Source of the DNA: an uncultured Muribaculaceae bacterium | Lineage (GTDB): Bacteria; Bacteroidota; Bacteroidia; Bacteroidales; Muribaculaceae | Reading direction: 5' to 3' | Assembly: GCA_947627615.1 (NCBI GenBank) | Contig: CANQWS010000019.1 | Coordinates: 1-60,916 of the forward strand | DNA length: 60,916 nucleotides | In this document: positions 7,142-15,091 of the stretch, one piece after another | How the letters are laid out: each line of letters starts with the position of its first letter | Numbering within the stretch: position 1 is the first letter of the stretch | The notes under the pieces: generated by a model | Databases searched by the model: none | Seen by the model: the letters and a program-made list of their open reading frames with translations, nothing else | What the model was told of the DNA's origin: nothing | Program-made: the position numbers and the translations under genes

Positions 7142-9817
7142 ATGAAAAAGCTCAAATCATACATAGGCCTGTTTCTGGCGGTTACGGCTTGCAGCTTAGG
7201 TTTTCAGTCATGCGACGAAGACTTTGACGCACCTGAAATCAACGCTCCGGCGGCAACGCTGACGCCGAACACCACCATAGCCCAGCTCAAGGAAAAATAC
7301 TGGAACAGCGCCGACAACTACATTGACACAATCCGTGTGGCCGAAGACGGGAACCACGTGGTGATTTCCGGCCGCGTAATCAGCTCCGACGCCTCGGGCA
7401 ACATCTACAAAAGCCTCGTGATCCAGGACGCCACAGGCGCTCTGGCCATGTCCATCAACGCCAACTCGCTCTATGTGGACTACCGCGTGGGCCAGGAAGT
7501 GGTCATTGACCTCACCGACATGTACATAGGCAAATACTCCACCCTGCAGCAGCTCGGCTTCCCCGATTATTCGGCCGGCTACGGATGGCAGGCCACATTC
7601 ATGCCCTATCAGTTCTTCCGCGAGCACTCCCAGCTCAACGGGCTGCCGCGTCCGGAGGAAGTTGACACCATGACCATCTCCATAGGCGACCTGGGCAACA
7701 GCGCCCCGAGCCTCCAGAAATACCAGAGCCAGCTCGTGAGATTCAACAACGTCTACTTCGAGCAGGGCGGCGAGGTTTCGTTCTGTACGGGCCACAAGGA
7801 GAACACCAACCGCAACCTGAAGGACGACAACGGCAACACCATCATAGTCCGCACAAGCGGCTACGCCAATTTCTGGAGCACCAGGCTGCCCGAGGGCCAC
7901 GGCGACGTGGTAGGCATCCTCTCCACCTACAAATCGGGCGGCAACACCGTGTGGCAGCTGCTCCTGCGCTCCACCGACGACCTGATGAACTTCGGCAACC
8001 CCACCCTGCCCAAAGGCACCGAGACAAACCCCTACGACATTGACGAGGCCATAACCATGGTCAACGACGACAAGGCCGTCAACGCATGGTTCACCGGCTA
8101 TATCGTAGGCTCGCTCCGCGCGGGCGTCACCTCAGTCAGCACCGCCGACGACATTATCTGGGGCGCCGACGCCGAACTCAACAACAACCTCATCATCGGT
8201 CAGACGGCCGAGAGCAAGGACCTGAACCAGTGCGTGCTTCTGCGTCTGCCGCAGGATTCGCCGCTCAGAAAGTACGGCAACCTGCGCGATGTTCCCGAAA
8301 ACTATCTGCGCCAGATTTGGATGCTCGGAACCCCCGGCACCGATCTCGGCATGAAAGCCATCACCGGCAACAAGGGAGCGGCCAATGAATTCCGCATAGA
8401 GGGCGTCACGGTTCCCGGCGGCGACACCCCCGTTCCTGGCGACGCCATACCCGCCGGCGACGGTTCCGAAGCCAAACCCTACAACCCGAATCAGGTAGTA
8501 GGCATGGGCACAAGCGCCAACGAGCCCAACAAATGGGTGACCGGCTACATTGTGGGATGGGTCGACAACACCTCTCAGAACTTCGCCGACGAGAAGAACT
8601 GCAAGTTCACCGTTCCGGCCACAACTGCCACCAACATCCTCATCGCCACCACGCCTGACGTCAAGGACTACTCGAAATGCGTGGTTGTGAACCTGCCCAA
8701 CACCGACGGAATCCGCGGTGCGGTCAACCTCATGGACAACCCCGGCAACCTCGGCAAGGTAGTGAGCGTCTACGGAACAATCCGCAAGTACTTCAACATT
8801 CCGGGCGTGCGTGACCTCACCGCCTACAAGCTTGACGGCGCCGGCGGTGGCGACAACCCCAACCCGCCCGCAGGCGACGGCATAGCCCAGGGCGACGGCT
8901 CGAAGGCATCGCCCTTCAACCCAACTCAGGTAGTGGCCAAGGGCACCAACGCCAACGAGGCCAACAAGTGGGTCAAAGGCTACATCGTGGGCTGGGTCAA
9001 CAACGCCATCCAGAACTTCGCCGACGCTACCAACTGCATATTCACCGTTCCGGCCACCACAGCCACCAACGTGCTGCTGGCCACCAAACCTGACGTGAAG
9101 GACTACACGCAGTGCTGCGTGGTCAACCTGCCCACCACCGACGGCATCCGCGCAGCCATAAACCTTCAGGACAACCCCGCCAACCTCGGCAAAGTTGTGA
9201 GCGTCTGCGGTACGATACGCAAGTATTTCGCCATACCGGGCGTGCGCGACCTCACGGCATTCGAGCTTGAAGGCGCCGGCGGAGGCGGAGGCGAGGATCC
9301 CAATCCCCCGGCCGGCGAAGGCATCAACGTCACCTCGGCCGACCTCGGCACTCTTGAGGCCAAATCGTCCTACGGCTCCTACACCACCACCGACGGCTGG
9401 AAACTCACCAACTGCGCCGTTCAGGGCGGCAGCGGAGGCTCGGGCGACAGCAACCCGCTCTTTGACTTCCTCGGAGCCAAAACGGTGCGCGCCGCATGTC
9501 TCAACGGCAAGAAAGGCTCTCAGGGCACTCTGGTTTCGCCTCTGATTGCTGGCGGCATCAAGAAACTGACGTTCAACTACGGATTCGCCTTCGGTGACTC
9601 CAAATGCAAGTTCACCATCAACATCAAGCAGAACGGCAACGTAGTGGCCACCAAGACCGTGACCATAGACTCCGTGACCAAATTCGAGGTCAAGGACTAC
9701 AGCTGGGACGCCAATGTGACCGGCGATTTCGTGCTTGAATTCGTCAACGACGCCTACTCCGGCGTCACAAGCAACAAAGACCGCATATCCATCTGGAACA
9801 TAAGCTGGACCCGCTGA
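7142..9817 (+). CDS. Surface lipoprotein: DUF5689 plus three DUF6359-like OB-fold domains plus C-terminal beta domain
   Basis: 891 residues. The lipobox is GFQSC (Cys24), followed by acidic DEDFD, suggesting surface exposure. Domains in order: DUF5689-like about 40-285; a divergent DUF6359-like unit about 290-425 (AWFTGYIVGSL); a second about 439-570 (KWVTGYIVGWV ... KVVSVYGTIRKYF); a third about 584-715, nearly a copy of the second; and a beta-sandwich about 726-891. Gly/Pro/Asn linkers (DNPNPPAG) separate the last units. The strand pattern of each unit is OB-like, so the protein may hold four OB folds. It is the last gene of the TonB operon, 27 bases after the previous stop, with a strong terminator 26 bases beyond its own stop. 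Confidence 0.8.
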   Translation: MKKLKSYIGLFLAVTACSLGFQSCDEDFDAPEINAPAATLTPNTTIAQLKEKYWNSADNYIDTIRVAEDGNHVVISGRVISSDASGNIYKSLVIQDATGALAMSINANSLYVDYRVGQEVVIDLTDMYIGKYSTLQQLGFPDYSAGYGWQATFMPYQFFREHSQLNGLPRPEEVDTMTISIGDLGNSAPSLQKYQSQLVRFNNVYFEQGGEVSFCTGHKENTNRNLKDDNGNTIIVRTSGYANFWSTRLPEGHGDVVGILSTYKSGGNTVWQLLLRSTDDLMNFGNPTLPKGTETNPYDIDEAITMVNDDKAVNAWFTGYIVGSLRAGVTSVSTADDIIWGADAELNNNLIIGQTAESKDLNQCVLLRLPQDSPLRKYGNLRDVPENYLRQIWMLGTPGTDLGMKAITGNKGAANEFRIEGVTVPGGDTPVPGDAIPAGDGSEAKPYNPNQVVGMGTSANEPNKWVTGYIVGWVDNTSQNFADEKNCKFTVPATTATNILIATTPDVKDYSKCVVVNLPNTDGIRGAVNLMDNPGNLGKVVSVYGTIRKYFNIPGVRDLTAYKLDGAGGGDNPNPPAGDGIAQGDGSKASPFNPTQVVAKGTNANEANKWVKGYIVGWVNNAIQNFADATNCIFTVPATTATNVLLATKPDVKDYTQCCVVNLPTTDGIRAAINLQDNPANLGKVVSVCGTIRKYFAIPGVRDLTAFELEGAGGGGGEDPNPPAGEGINVTSADLGTLEAKSSYGSYTTTDGWKLTNCAVQGGSGGSGDSNPLFDFLGAKTVRAACLNGKKGSQGTLVSPLIAGGIKKLTFNYGFAFGDSKCKFTINIKQNGNVVATKTVTIDSVTKFEVKDYSWDANVTGDFVLEFVNDAYSGVTSNKDRISIWNISWTR
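8456..9325 (+). repeat. Two tandem 435-base coding repeats
   Basis: The unit starting at 8456 (GGCGACGGTTCCGAAGCC) recurs at 8891 (GGCGACGGCTCGAAGGC) with a 435-base (145-codon) period. The encoded domains are clearly near-identical, sharing for example NKWV-GYIVGWV, FTVPATTATN, and GTIRKYF-IPGVRDLTA. This is an internal domain duplication; third-position differences show it is not brand new. Confidence 0.85.
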
Positions 9818-9843
9818 CACGCGGCAACAGCCTTCCGATACAT

Positions 9844-9874
9844 GAGCCCGGCCCGTCAAGCCGGGCTCTTTTTT
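9844..9874 (+). terminator. Rho-independent terminator of the TonB/OB-lipoprotein operon
   Basis: GAGCCCGG (9844-9851) pairs perfectly with CCGGGCTC (9861-9868) around a 9-base loop and is followed by TTTTTT (9869-9874). It sits 26 bases past the stop codon and abuts the -33 element of the next promoter. Confidence 0.9.
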
Positions 9875-9875
9875 C

Positions 9876-9906
9876 TTGCGTATGGGCAGGATTTTGTCTA
9901 ATTTTG
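9876..9906 (+). promoter_or_regulatory. Promoter of the trmB-mrp-radical SAM-LD-carboxypeptidase operon
   Basis: TTG (9876-9878), a 20-base spacer and TAATTTTG (9899-9906) match the Bacteroidota promoter consensus. Transcription would begin near 9913, only about 10 bases before the trmB ATG, so the leader is very short. Confidence 0.7.
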
Positions 9907-9922
9907 CAGAAAAGCAAAGACT

Positions 9923-10699
9923 ATGGGCAAGAACAAGCTGAAAAAATTCAAGGAAATGGAGGAAATAGACCTCGTATTCCAGTTTCCGTGGGCAGAACTC
10001 CAGAAAGACGGGTTCCCGCTTAAAGGACGATGGTACGAGGATTTTTTCCACAATGACCGGCCCATAGTGCTCGAACTGGGATGCGGTAAAGGCGAATACA
10101 CCGTAGGACTGGCCCAGGCCCATCCCGAATGCAACTACATAGGCATCGACATCAAGGGCGCCCGTATGTGGACCGGAGCCTGCAAGGCCCGCGACATGAA
10201 GATGGACAACGTGGCCTTCCTGCGCACCGACATTGAACTTCTCCCCTACTTTTTCGCGCCCGGCGAAGTGTCGGAAATATGGATCACCTTCCCCGACCCG
10301 CAGATGAAGAAAACACGCAAGCGCCTCACATCCACACGCTTCATGGAACTGTACCGCCGCGTGGCCTCCGACACCATCCGCATCAACCTGAAGACCGACA
10401 GCCCGTTCCTCTACACCTACACCCGTGAAATGGCCGCGCTGAACTCGCTGCAGATTCTCGCCGACACGGCCGACCTCTACACCACCCACGCCGGCGACCC
10501 CATACTCAACATCCGCACATACTACGAGCAGCAATGGCTTGACCGCGGACTTTCAATCAAATACTTCGCCTTCAATCTTGACCGGGACACCGCCCTGCAG
10601 GAACCGGACATAGAGATAGAGCGCGACACCTACCGCAGCTTCTCGCGCGGGCAGATACAGTGCCCCGAACTGTGCGGCAAACCTACCGACATAAAATAA
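9923..10699 (+). CDS. trmB: tRNA (guanine-N7)-methyltransferase
   Basis: 258 residues, the usual length for the family. It uses S-adenosylmethionine to make m7G46 in the variable loop of tRNAs. The SAM-binding loop LELGCGKGEYT lies near residues 50-60, the IGIDIKGARMW segment forms the second strand, and WITFPDPQMKK near residues 115-125 is the family signature. A charged N-terminus (KNKLKKFKEM) is normal here. It is the first gene of a four-gene run, with mrp starting 9 bases downstream. Confidence 0.93.
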   Translation: MGKNKLKKFKEMEEIDLVFQFPWAELQKDGFPLKGRWYEDFFHNDRPIVLELGCGKGEYTVGLAQAHPECNYIGIDIKGARMWTGACKARDMKMDNVAFLRTDIELLPYFFAPGEVSEIWITFPDPQMKKTRKRLTSTRFMELYRRVASDTIRINLKTDSPFLYTYTREMAALNSLQILADTADLYTTHAGDPILNIRTYYEQQWLDRGLSIKYFAFNLDRDTALQEPDIEIERDTYRSFSRGQIQCPELCGKPTDIK

Positions 10700-10708
10700 A
10701 ACCTGAAA

Positions 10709-11809
10709 ATGGAACGATTATATCCCCGACTCATCCTCGACGCACTGTCGACCGTGCGCTATCCCGGCAACGGGAAAAACATTGTGGAACTTGACATGGT
10801 GGCCGACAACATCCGCATCGACGGCAACAAAGTGAGTTTCTCACTCGTGTTCCAGAAACCTACCGACCCGTTCATGCGTTCGCTGGTGAAGAGCGCAGAA
10901 TCGGCCATACACACCCACATCTCTCCTGAAGTGGAGGTGACGGTGAACACGATTGTGCCTCAGGCCGAACCGAAGAAAACCCCGCTGCTTCCCGGCGTGA
11001 AGAACATCATAGGCATATCCTCGGGCAAAGGCGGCGTGGGCAAATCCACCGTGGCCTGCAACCTGGCCGTGGCACTGGCCCGCGAGGGCTACAAGGTGGG
11101 CCTTATCGACGCCGATATTTTCGGTCCGTCGGTTCCCAAGATGTTCGGTCTGGAGGACACCGAACTCTACATGCACGAGGTCGACGGACGCCAGCTCATC
11201 ATACCTGCCGAGCGCTACGGCGTTAAGGTGCTCTCCATAGGATTCCTAGTTGACAAGAACGCTCCGGTGCTCTGGCGAGGCGGCATGGCCTCCAACGCCC
11301 TCCGTCAGCTCATAGAGGAAGCCGACTGGGGCGAACTCGATTATTTCCTCATTGACATGCCTCCCGGCACGAGCGACATACATCTGACACTGGTCCAGAC
11401 GCTTGCAATGACCGGCGTGGTGGTGGTCAGCACACCGCAGGAAGTGGCTCTGGCCGACGCCCGCAAAGGCATTGCCATGTTCACGTCGGACAAGGTCAAC
11501 GTACCCGTTCTCGGACTGGTGGAGAACATGGCATGGTTCACCCCCGAACAGCACCCTGACGAGCGTTACTACATTTTCGGCAAGGACGGCGGAGTGAAAC
11601 TCGCCAAAGAGCTGGGCATCAGATTACTGTCGCAGATTCCGCTCGTAGGGTCCATCTGTGACCGCGCCGACGGCGGCGAGCCTATAGCCCTGAGCGATTC
11701 CATCATGGGACATGCCTTCATGCATCTGGCCCACGAGGTGATAGAGGCCGTTGACGAGCGCAACGACAGCCTGCCGGCCACAGTGAAAGTCAATGTAACC
11801 AAACGCTGA
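10709..11809 (+). CDS. Mrp/NBP35-family P-loop ATPase, iron-sulfur carrier type
   Basis: 366 residues. An N-terminal DUF59/MIP18-like domain (about 1-90) precedes a deviant Walker A P-loop, SSGKGGVGKST (near 106-116), and the switch DADIFGPSVP. The family binds and delivers Fe-S clusters as a dimer. Oddity: the C-terminal CxxC cluster ligand pair of E. coli Mrp/ApbC is absent. The equivalent stretch reads ENMAWFTPEQHPDERYY with no cysteine. Either the cluster is bound otherwise or the protein has another role. It lies 7 bases before a radical SAM gene, itself an Fe-S enzyme, which fits a maturation link. Confidence 0.85.
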   Translation: MERLYPRLILDALSTVRYPGNGKNIVELDMVADNIRIDGNKVSFSLVFQKPTDPFMRSLVKSAESAIHTHISPEVEVTVNTIVPQAEPKKTPLLPGVKNIIGISSGKGGVGKSTVACNLAVALAREGYKVGLIDADIFGPSVPKMFGLEDTELYMHEVDGRQLIIPAERYGVKVLSIGFLVDKNAPVLWRGGMASNALRQLIEEADWGELDYFLIDMPPGTSDIHLTLVQTLAMTGVVVVSTPQEVALADARKGIAMFTSDKVNVPVLGLVENMAWFTPEQHPDERYYIFGKDGGVKLAKELGIRLLSQIPLVGSICDRADGGEPIALSDSIMGHAFMHLAHEVIEAVDERNDSLPATVKVNVTKR

Positions 11810-11816
11810 GACCGCC

Positions 11817-12593
11817 ATGCAGACCGTTCTGTTCCATTCCACCATATTCGGCCCCATCCACTCGCGCCGCCTCGGGACCTCGCTGGGCATAAATCTCTCG
11901 CCGGCCGACGGAAAGGTATGTTCGTTCGACTGTCTGTACTGCGAGGCCGGATTCAACGCCCAGGGTCCGGGCAAAGCCGGACTCCCCTCCCGCGCTGACG
12001 TGGCCCGCCTGCTCGAAGAGAAACTCGTGCAGATGAGCTCGGCCGGCGAACGTCTCGACGTAATCACTTTCTCCGGCAACGGAGAGCCTACGATGCATCC
12101 CGATTTCGAAGGCATCATCGATGACACCATCCGTCTCCGCGACAAATATTTCCCCGAGGTGAAAATCAGCGTGCTGAGCAATGCCACGCGGCTTGACCGG
12201 CCCGATGTGGTCAGGGCGTTGCGGCGTGTCGACAACAATATCCTCAAGCTCGATTCGGCCATAGAATCCACCGTTCAGAGCATAGACCGCCCCGTGTCAC
12301 CCTCGTATTCGGCGGAAAAGGCCATTGAGGGCATAGCCCAGTTCCCGGGTCAGGCCATAATCCAGACCATGCTCCTGCGCGGGCAGGACGAAGGCAAGGC
12401 CATCGACAACACCACCCCGGAGCACATCGAAGCCCTGCTCGAAGCATGCCGCCGCATAAAGCCCCGGTCCATAATGCTTTATTCCATAGACCGCGCCACA
12501 CCGTGCCGCACCCTCGAAAAGGTGAGCCGCGAGGAAATCGAGGAAATCGCCTCACGGTTCCGTGCGGAAGGTTTTGACGTACAAGTAAACTGA
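11817..12593 (+). CDS. Radical SAM protein (COG0731-like)
   Basis: 258 residues with the radical SAM cluster motif CSFDCLYC (Cys about 37, 41 and 44, CxxxCxxC), which ligates a 4Fe-4S cluster and splits S-adenosylmethionine. A FSGNGEPTMHPDF segment follows, typical of the TIM-barrel core. The overall layout (FGPIHSRRLGTSLGINL before the Cys motif) resembles the COG0731 group related to tRNA wybutosine-type enzymes, but bacterial members have no firm function. It sits between mrp and LD-carboxypeptidase with 7-base gaps on both sides, so it is surely co-transcribed. Confidence 0.85.
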   Translation: MQTVLFHSTIFGPIHSRRLGTSLGINLSPADGKVCSFDCLYCEAGFNAQGPGKAGLPSRADVARLLEEKLVQMSSAGERLDVITFSGNGEPTMHPDFEGIIDDTIRLRDKYFPEVKISVLSNATRLDRPDVVRALRRVDNNILKLDSAIESTVQSIDRPVSPSYSAEKAIEGIAQFPGQAIIQTMLLRGQDEGKAIDNTTPEHIEALLEACRRIKPRSIMLYSIDRATPCRTLEKVSREEIEEIASRFRAEGFDVQVN

Positions 12594-12600
12594 CGCAACC

Positions 12601-13515
12601 ATGCCCGACCAGCCCGTAATCATTCCACCGTTCCTCAAGGAGGGCGACAAGATAGCCATTGTGTCTCCGGCAGGAGTAACACGCTCCCAGAACGTCTACA
12701 ACGCCATTCCCGTGCTCCAGAGCCTCGGATGGGAGCCGTACACATCCGAACATGCATTCGGACGCCACGGGACCTACAGCGGCACCGACGACGAACGCTA
12801 TGCCGACCTCGAGGCCGCCCTGCTGGACCCCGACGTGAAAGCCATCCTGTGCTCGCGCGGAGGCTACGGAGCCGTTCACCTGCTTGAGCGCCTTGACCGG
12901 CTGCCTCTGCGCGACAATGCCAAGTGGATCATTGGATTCAGCGACATATCGGCCCTGCATGCCCTGATGCACCGCCACGGCATAGCCTCCATACATGGCC
13001 CCATGGCCAAACACATAGCCGGTCATGACGGCGAGGACCCGGACTCACAGGCTCTGTTCGAGATTCTTCAGGGAGAGGGCCATGACTTTCTTGTGGCGCC
13101 CTACCCCCTGAACCGCTGCGGCGAAGCCACAGGCATGCTTCTCGGAGGCAACATGGCCGTACTTACCGGCCTCATCGGAACTCCCTTCGACATGTTCAAG
13201 CCTGACACCATTCTCTTCATAGAGGACGTCTCGGAGCCTATCTACAAGATAGAGCGCATGATCTACCAGCTCAAGCTTTCGGGCGTCCTGGGCAGGCTGA
13301 AAGGCCTTATTGTGGGCGATTTCACCGAGTATTCACCCGATGTGGACAACAGCTCGATGGAGGACATGATCCACGAGATGGTAAGGGAATACGATTATCC
13401 GGTGGCCTACGGCGTTCCGTTCGGCCATTCCACCCATGTAATGCCTCTGGTTGAAAGCGTGGAGGCCACGCTGACGGTGACCCCCGATGAAGTAATCATC
13501 AGCCAGAGTTTCTGA
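12601..13515 (+). CDS. LD-carboxypeptidase, peptidase family S66 (LdcA/MccF superfamily)
   Basis: 304 residues, cytoplasmic and without a signal peptide. Family S66 enzymes remove the terminal D-Ala from murein tetrapeptides during recycling, or cleave microcin C-like compounds. The nucleophile elbow CSRGGYGA (Ser about 85), the GDFTEYSPD region and the PFGHSTHVMPL region with its His supply the Ser-Glu-His triad. It ends the trmB operon and converges, with a 2-base gap, on the Bax-inhibitor gene. No terminator is visible between them. Confidence 0.92.
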   Translation: MPDQPVIIPPFLKEGDKIAIVSPAGVTRSQNVYNAIPVLQSLGWEPYTSEHAFGRHGTYSGTDDERYADLEAALLDPDVKAILCSRGGYGAVHLLERLDRLPLRDNAKWIIGFSDISALHALMHRHGIASIHGPMAKHIAGHDGEDPDSQALFEILQGEGHDFLVAPYPLNRCGEATGMLLGGNMAVLTGLIGTPFDMFKPDTILFIEDVSEPIYKIERMIYQLKLSGVLGRLKGLIVGDFTEYSPDVDNSSMEDMIHEMVREYDYPVAYGVPFGHSTHVMPLVESVEATLTVTPDEVIISQSF

Positions 13516-13517
13516 CA

Positions 13518-14240
13518 TCAGTCCGAATCGGAATTGCCGAAGAAGTTGAGCAGGAACAGGAAGAGGTTGATGAAGTCAAGATAGAGCGTGAGCGCTCCCA
13601 GAGTAGCCAGACGGCCTGTGAACTCGTCCGGTGCCATCTGCGCCATGCGCTTGACCTGCTGGGTGTCCCATGCCGTTAGCCCGACGAATATGAGCACGCC
13701 CGCAATGGAGATGATCCACTCCATGGTCGACGATTTCAGGAATATGTTGACCACGGAGGCTATGATCAGGCCTATCAGACACATGAACAGGATGGAGCCG
13801 AAGCGGCTCAGGTCATTGCCGGTGGTGTAGCCGTAGACGCTCATGGCCCCGAAAACGGCCGCCGTTATGAAGAATGTCTTGGCAATGGACACGCCCGTAT
13901 AGTTCATCAGTATCGGGAACAGCATAAGCCCGTTGACTATGGCGAACAGATAGAAAAGCATTGTCGCCGTCGACGAGCTCATCCGGTTTATGGCGCCCGA
14001 AATAGACATCACGAGCACCAGTTCGACGCCCACAATGACCCACTGGATCCAGCTGTGGGTGGCGAAAAACATTATGGCAGACGGCGATGACGCACAGAGC
14101 CATGCCGTGAGGCCGCTGACAATCAGGGCCATAAACATTTTCACGTAAACGCGCTTCATCACCTGCGTGACGCGGCGGGCGAGAGCGTCGCCGTCGGGCA
14201 TACGCCGGCCGACGGCATCATAGTAACCGTTGTTATCCAT
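13518..14240 (-). CDS. Bax inhibitor-1/YccA family membrane protein
   Basis: 240 residues with about seven hydrophobic segments after a short charged N-terminus (MDNNGYYDAVGRRM). The family signature GLTAWDTQQVKRM lies near the C-terminus, followed by a LYLDFINLFLFLL helix. Family members are pH-sensitive Ca2+ leak channels or FtsH modulators (YccA); the role in Bacteroidota is not established. It is transcribed alone, divergent from the SGNH hydrolase gene. Confidence 0.92.
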   Translation of the reverse strand: MDNNGYYDAVGRRMPDGDALARRVTQVMKRVYVKMFMALIVSGLTAWLCASSPSAIMFFATHSWIQWVIVGVELVLVMSISGAINRMSSSTATMLFYLFAIVNGLMLFPILMNYTGVSIAKTFFITAAVFGAMSVYGYTTGNDLSRFGSILFMCLIGLIIASVVNIFLKSSTMEWIISIAGVLIFVGLTAWDTQQVKRMAQMAPDEFTGRLATLGALTLYLDFINLFLFLLNFFGNSDSD

Positions 14241-14311
14241 TTTTCCTTATCTGTTTTTCTTATCGTTACACCCATAATAACGCCGGCGCCCTCAAAAAGG
14301 TTATCCCGACA

Positions 14312-14342
14312 TTGATTATTACGATATTATTCTTTATTTTTG
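14312..14342 (+). promoter_or_regulatory. Promoter of the SGNH hydrolase gene; decides its start
   Basis: TTG (14312-14314), a 20-base spacer and TATTTTTG (14335-14342) form a full Bacteroidota promoter, with a start expected near 14349. This rules out the in-frame upstream start at 14312 and supports the ATG at 14399, which opens a signal peptide. Confidence 0.65.
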
Positions 14343-14398
14343 CCCTGACAATCATAACATCGGTTCAATCCGCAACAAATAAATTCCCGGAAAGCAAT

Positions 14399-15091
14399 AT
14401 GAAAAGAATCCTGCGTCTGTCGGCTCTCGTCGGGCTATGCCTGATAAGCCTCGCATCCGTCGCCCAGTCCCGCAAGGGGGTCTCCATTCTCGGTGACTCA
14501 TACTCCACATTCAAGGGCCACGTAACGCCTGAGACCAACGTTTCATGGTACAGCACCAAAATCGACACGGCCCGTACGGACGTGAATCAGGTGAGCGACC
14601 TCTGGTGGCACAAACTGATACGCGACAACGGCTACCGTCTGGTCAGAAACAACTCCTATTCGGGCGCCACAATATGCAACACGGGCTACGGCAAAAACGA
14701 TTACACTGACCGCTCATTCGTCACCAGACTCACTGACCTCGGCTCTCCGGACATAATCTACGTGTTCGGCGGAACCAACGATGACTGGGCGAAATCGCCG
14801 CTCGGCGAATACAAATATTCAGGATGGACACGCGAGGACCTCTTTCAGGTCCGTCCCGCCACGGCCTACATGATAGCGTCGCTCATAGAGCGCTATCCCG
14901 GCACGGAAATCGTGGTCATAGTCAACAGCGATCTGGGCCCCGACGTCACCTCTACGCTCAAGACCGTGGCCGACCACTATGGCGTGGGTTGCGTCATGCT
15001 CCATGACATAGACAAGAAGTCAGGACATCCCACCGTTAAGGGTATGTCACAGATAGCCTCGCAGATAGAGAAAGCTTCTAAGCAAATTTAG
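14399..15091 (+). CDS. Secreted SGNH/GDSL-type hydrolase
   Basis: 230 residues from the ATG at 14399. A signal peptide (1-23, ending ASVAQS) is followed by ILGDSYSTFKG, the GDS(Y)S block with the nucleophile Ser. FGGTNDDW supplies the block III Gly/Asn, and the C-terminal SGHPTVKGM carries the catalytic His. Such enzymes are esterases or acetylesterases, often acting on decorated sugars; the substrate is not readable. The 3' end overlaps the convergent GNAT-like gene by 4 bases. Confidence 0.85.
   Translation: MKRILRLSALVGLCLISLASVAQSRKGVSILGDSYSTFKGHVTPETNVSWYSTKIDTARTDVNQVSDLWWHKLIRDNGYRLVRNNSYSGATICNTGYGKNDYTDRSFVTRLTDLGSPDIIYVFGGTNDDWAKSPLGEYKYSGWTREDLFQVRPATAYMIASLIERYPGTEIVVIVNSDLGPDVTSTLKTVADHYGVGCVMLHDIDKKSGHPTVKGMSQIASQIEKASKQI

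Noticed and set aside
8132-10534. Minus-strand open frame of 800 codons spanning two plus-strand genes
   Set aside because: It runs antisense to the OB-fold lipoprotein and trmB, both clear genes, crosses a terminator and a promoter, and encodes a Val/Gly/Ala/His-rich product with no domain. It is an artefact of the GC-rich third positions of the real genes.
14312-14398. 29-codon N-terminal extension of the SGNH hydrolase
   Set aside because: The proposed start lies on the -33 element of a good promoter, and the extension would precede a clear signal peptide.
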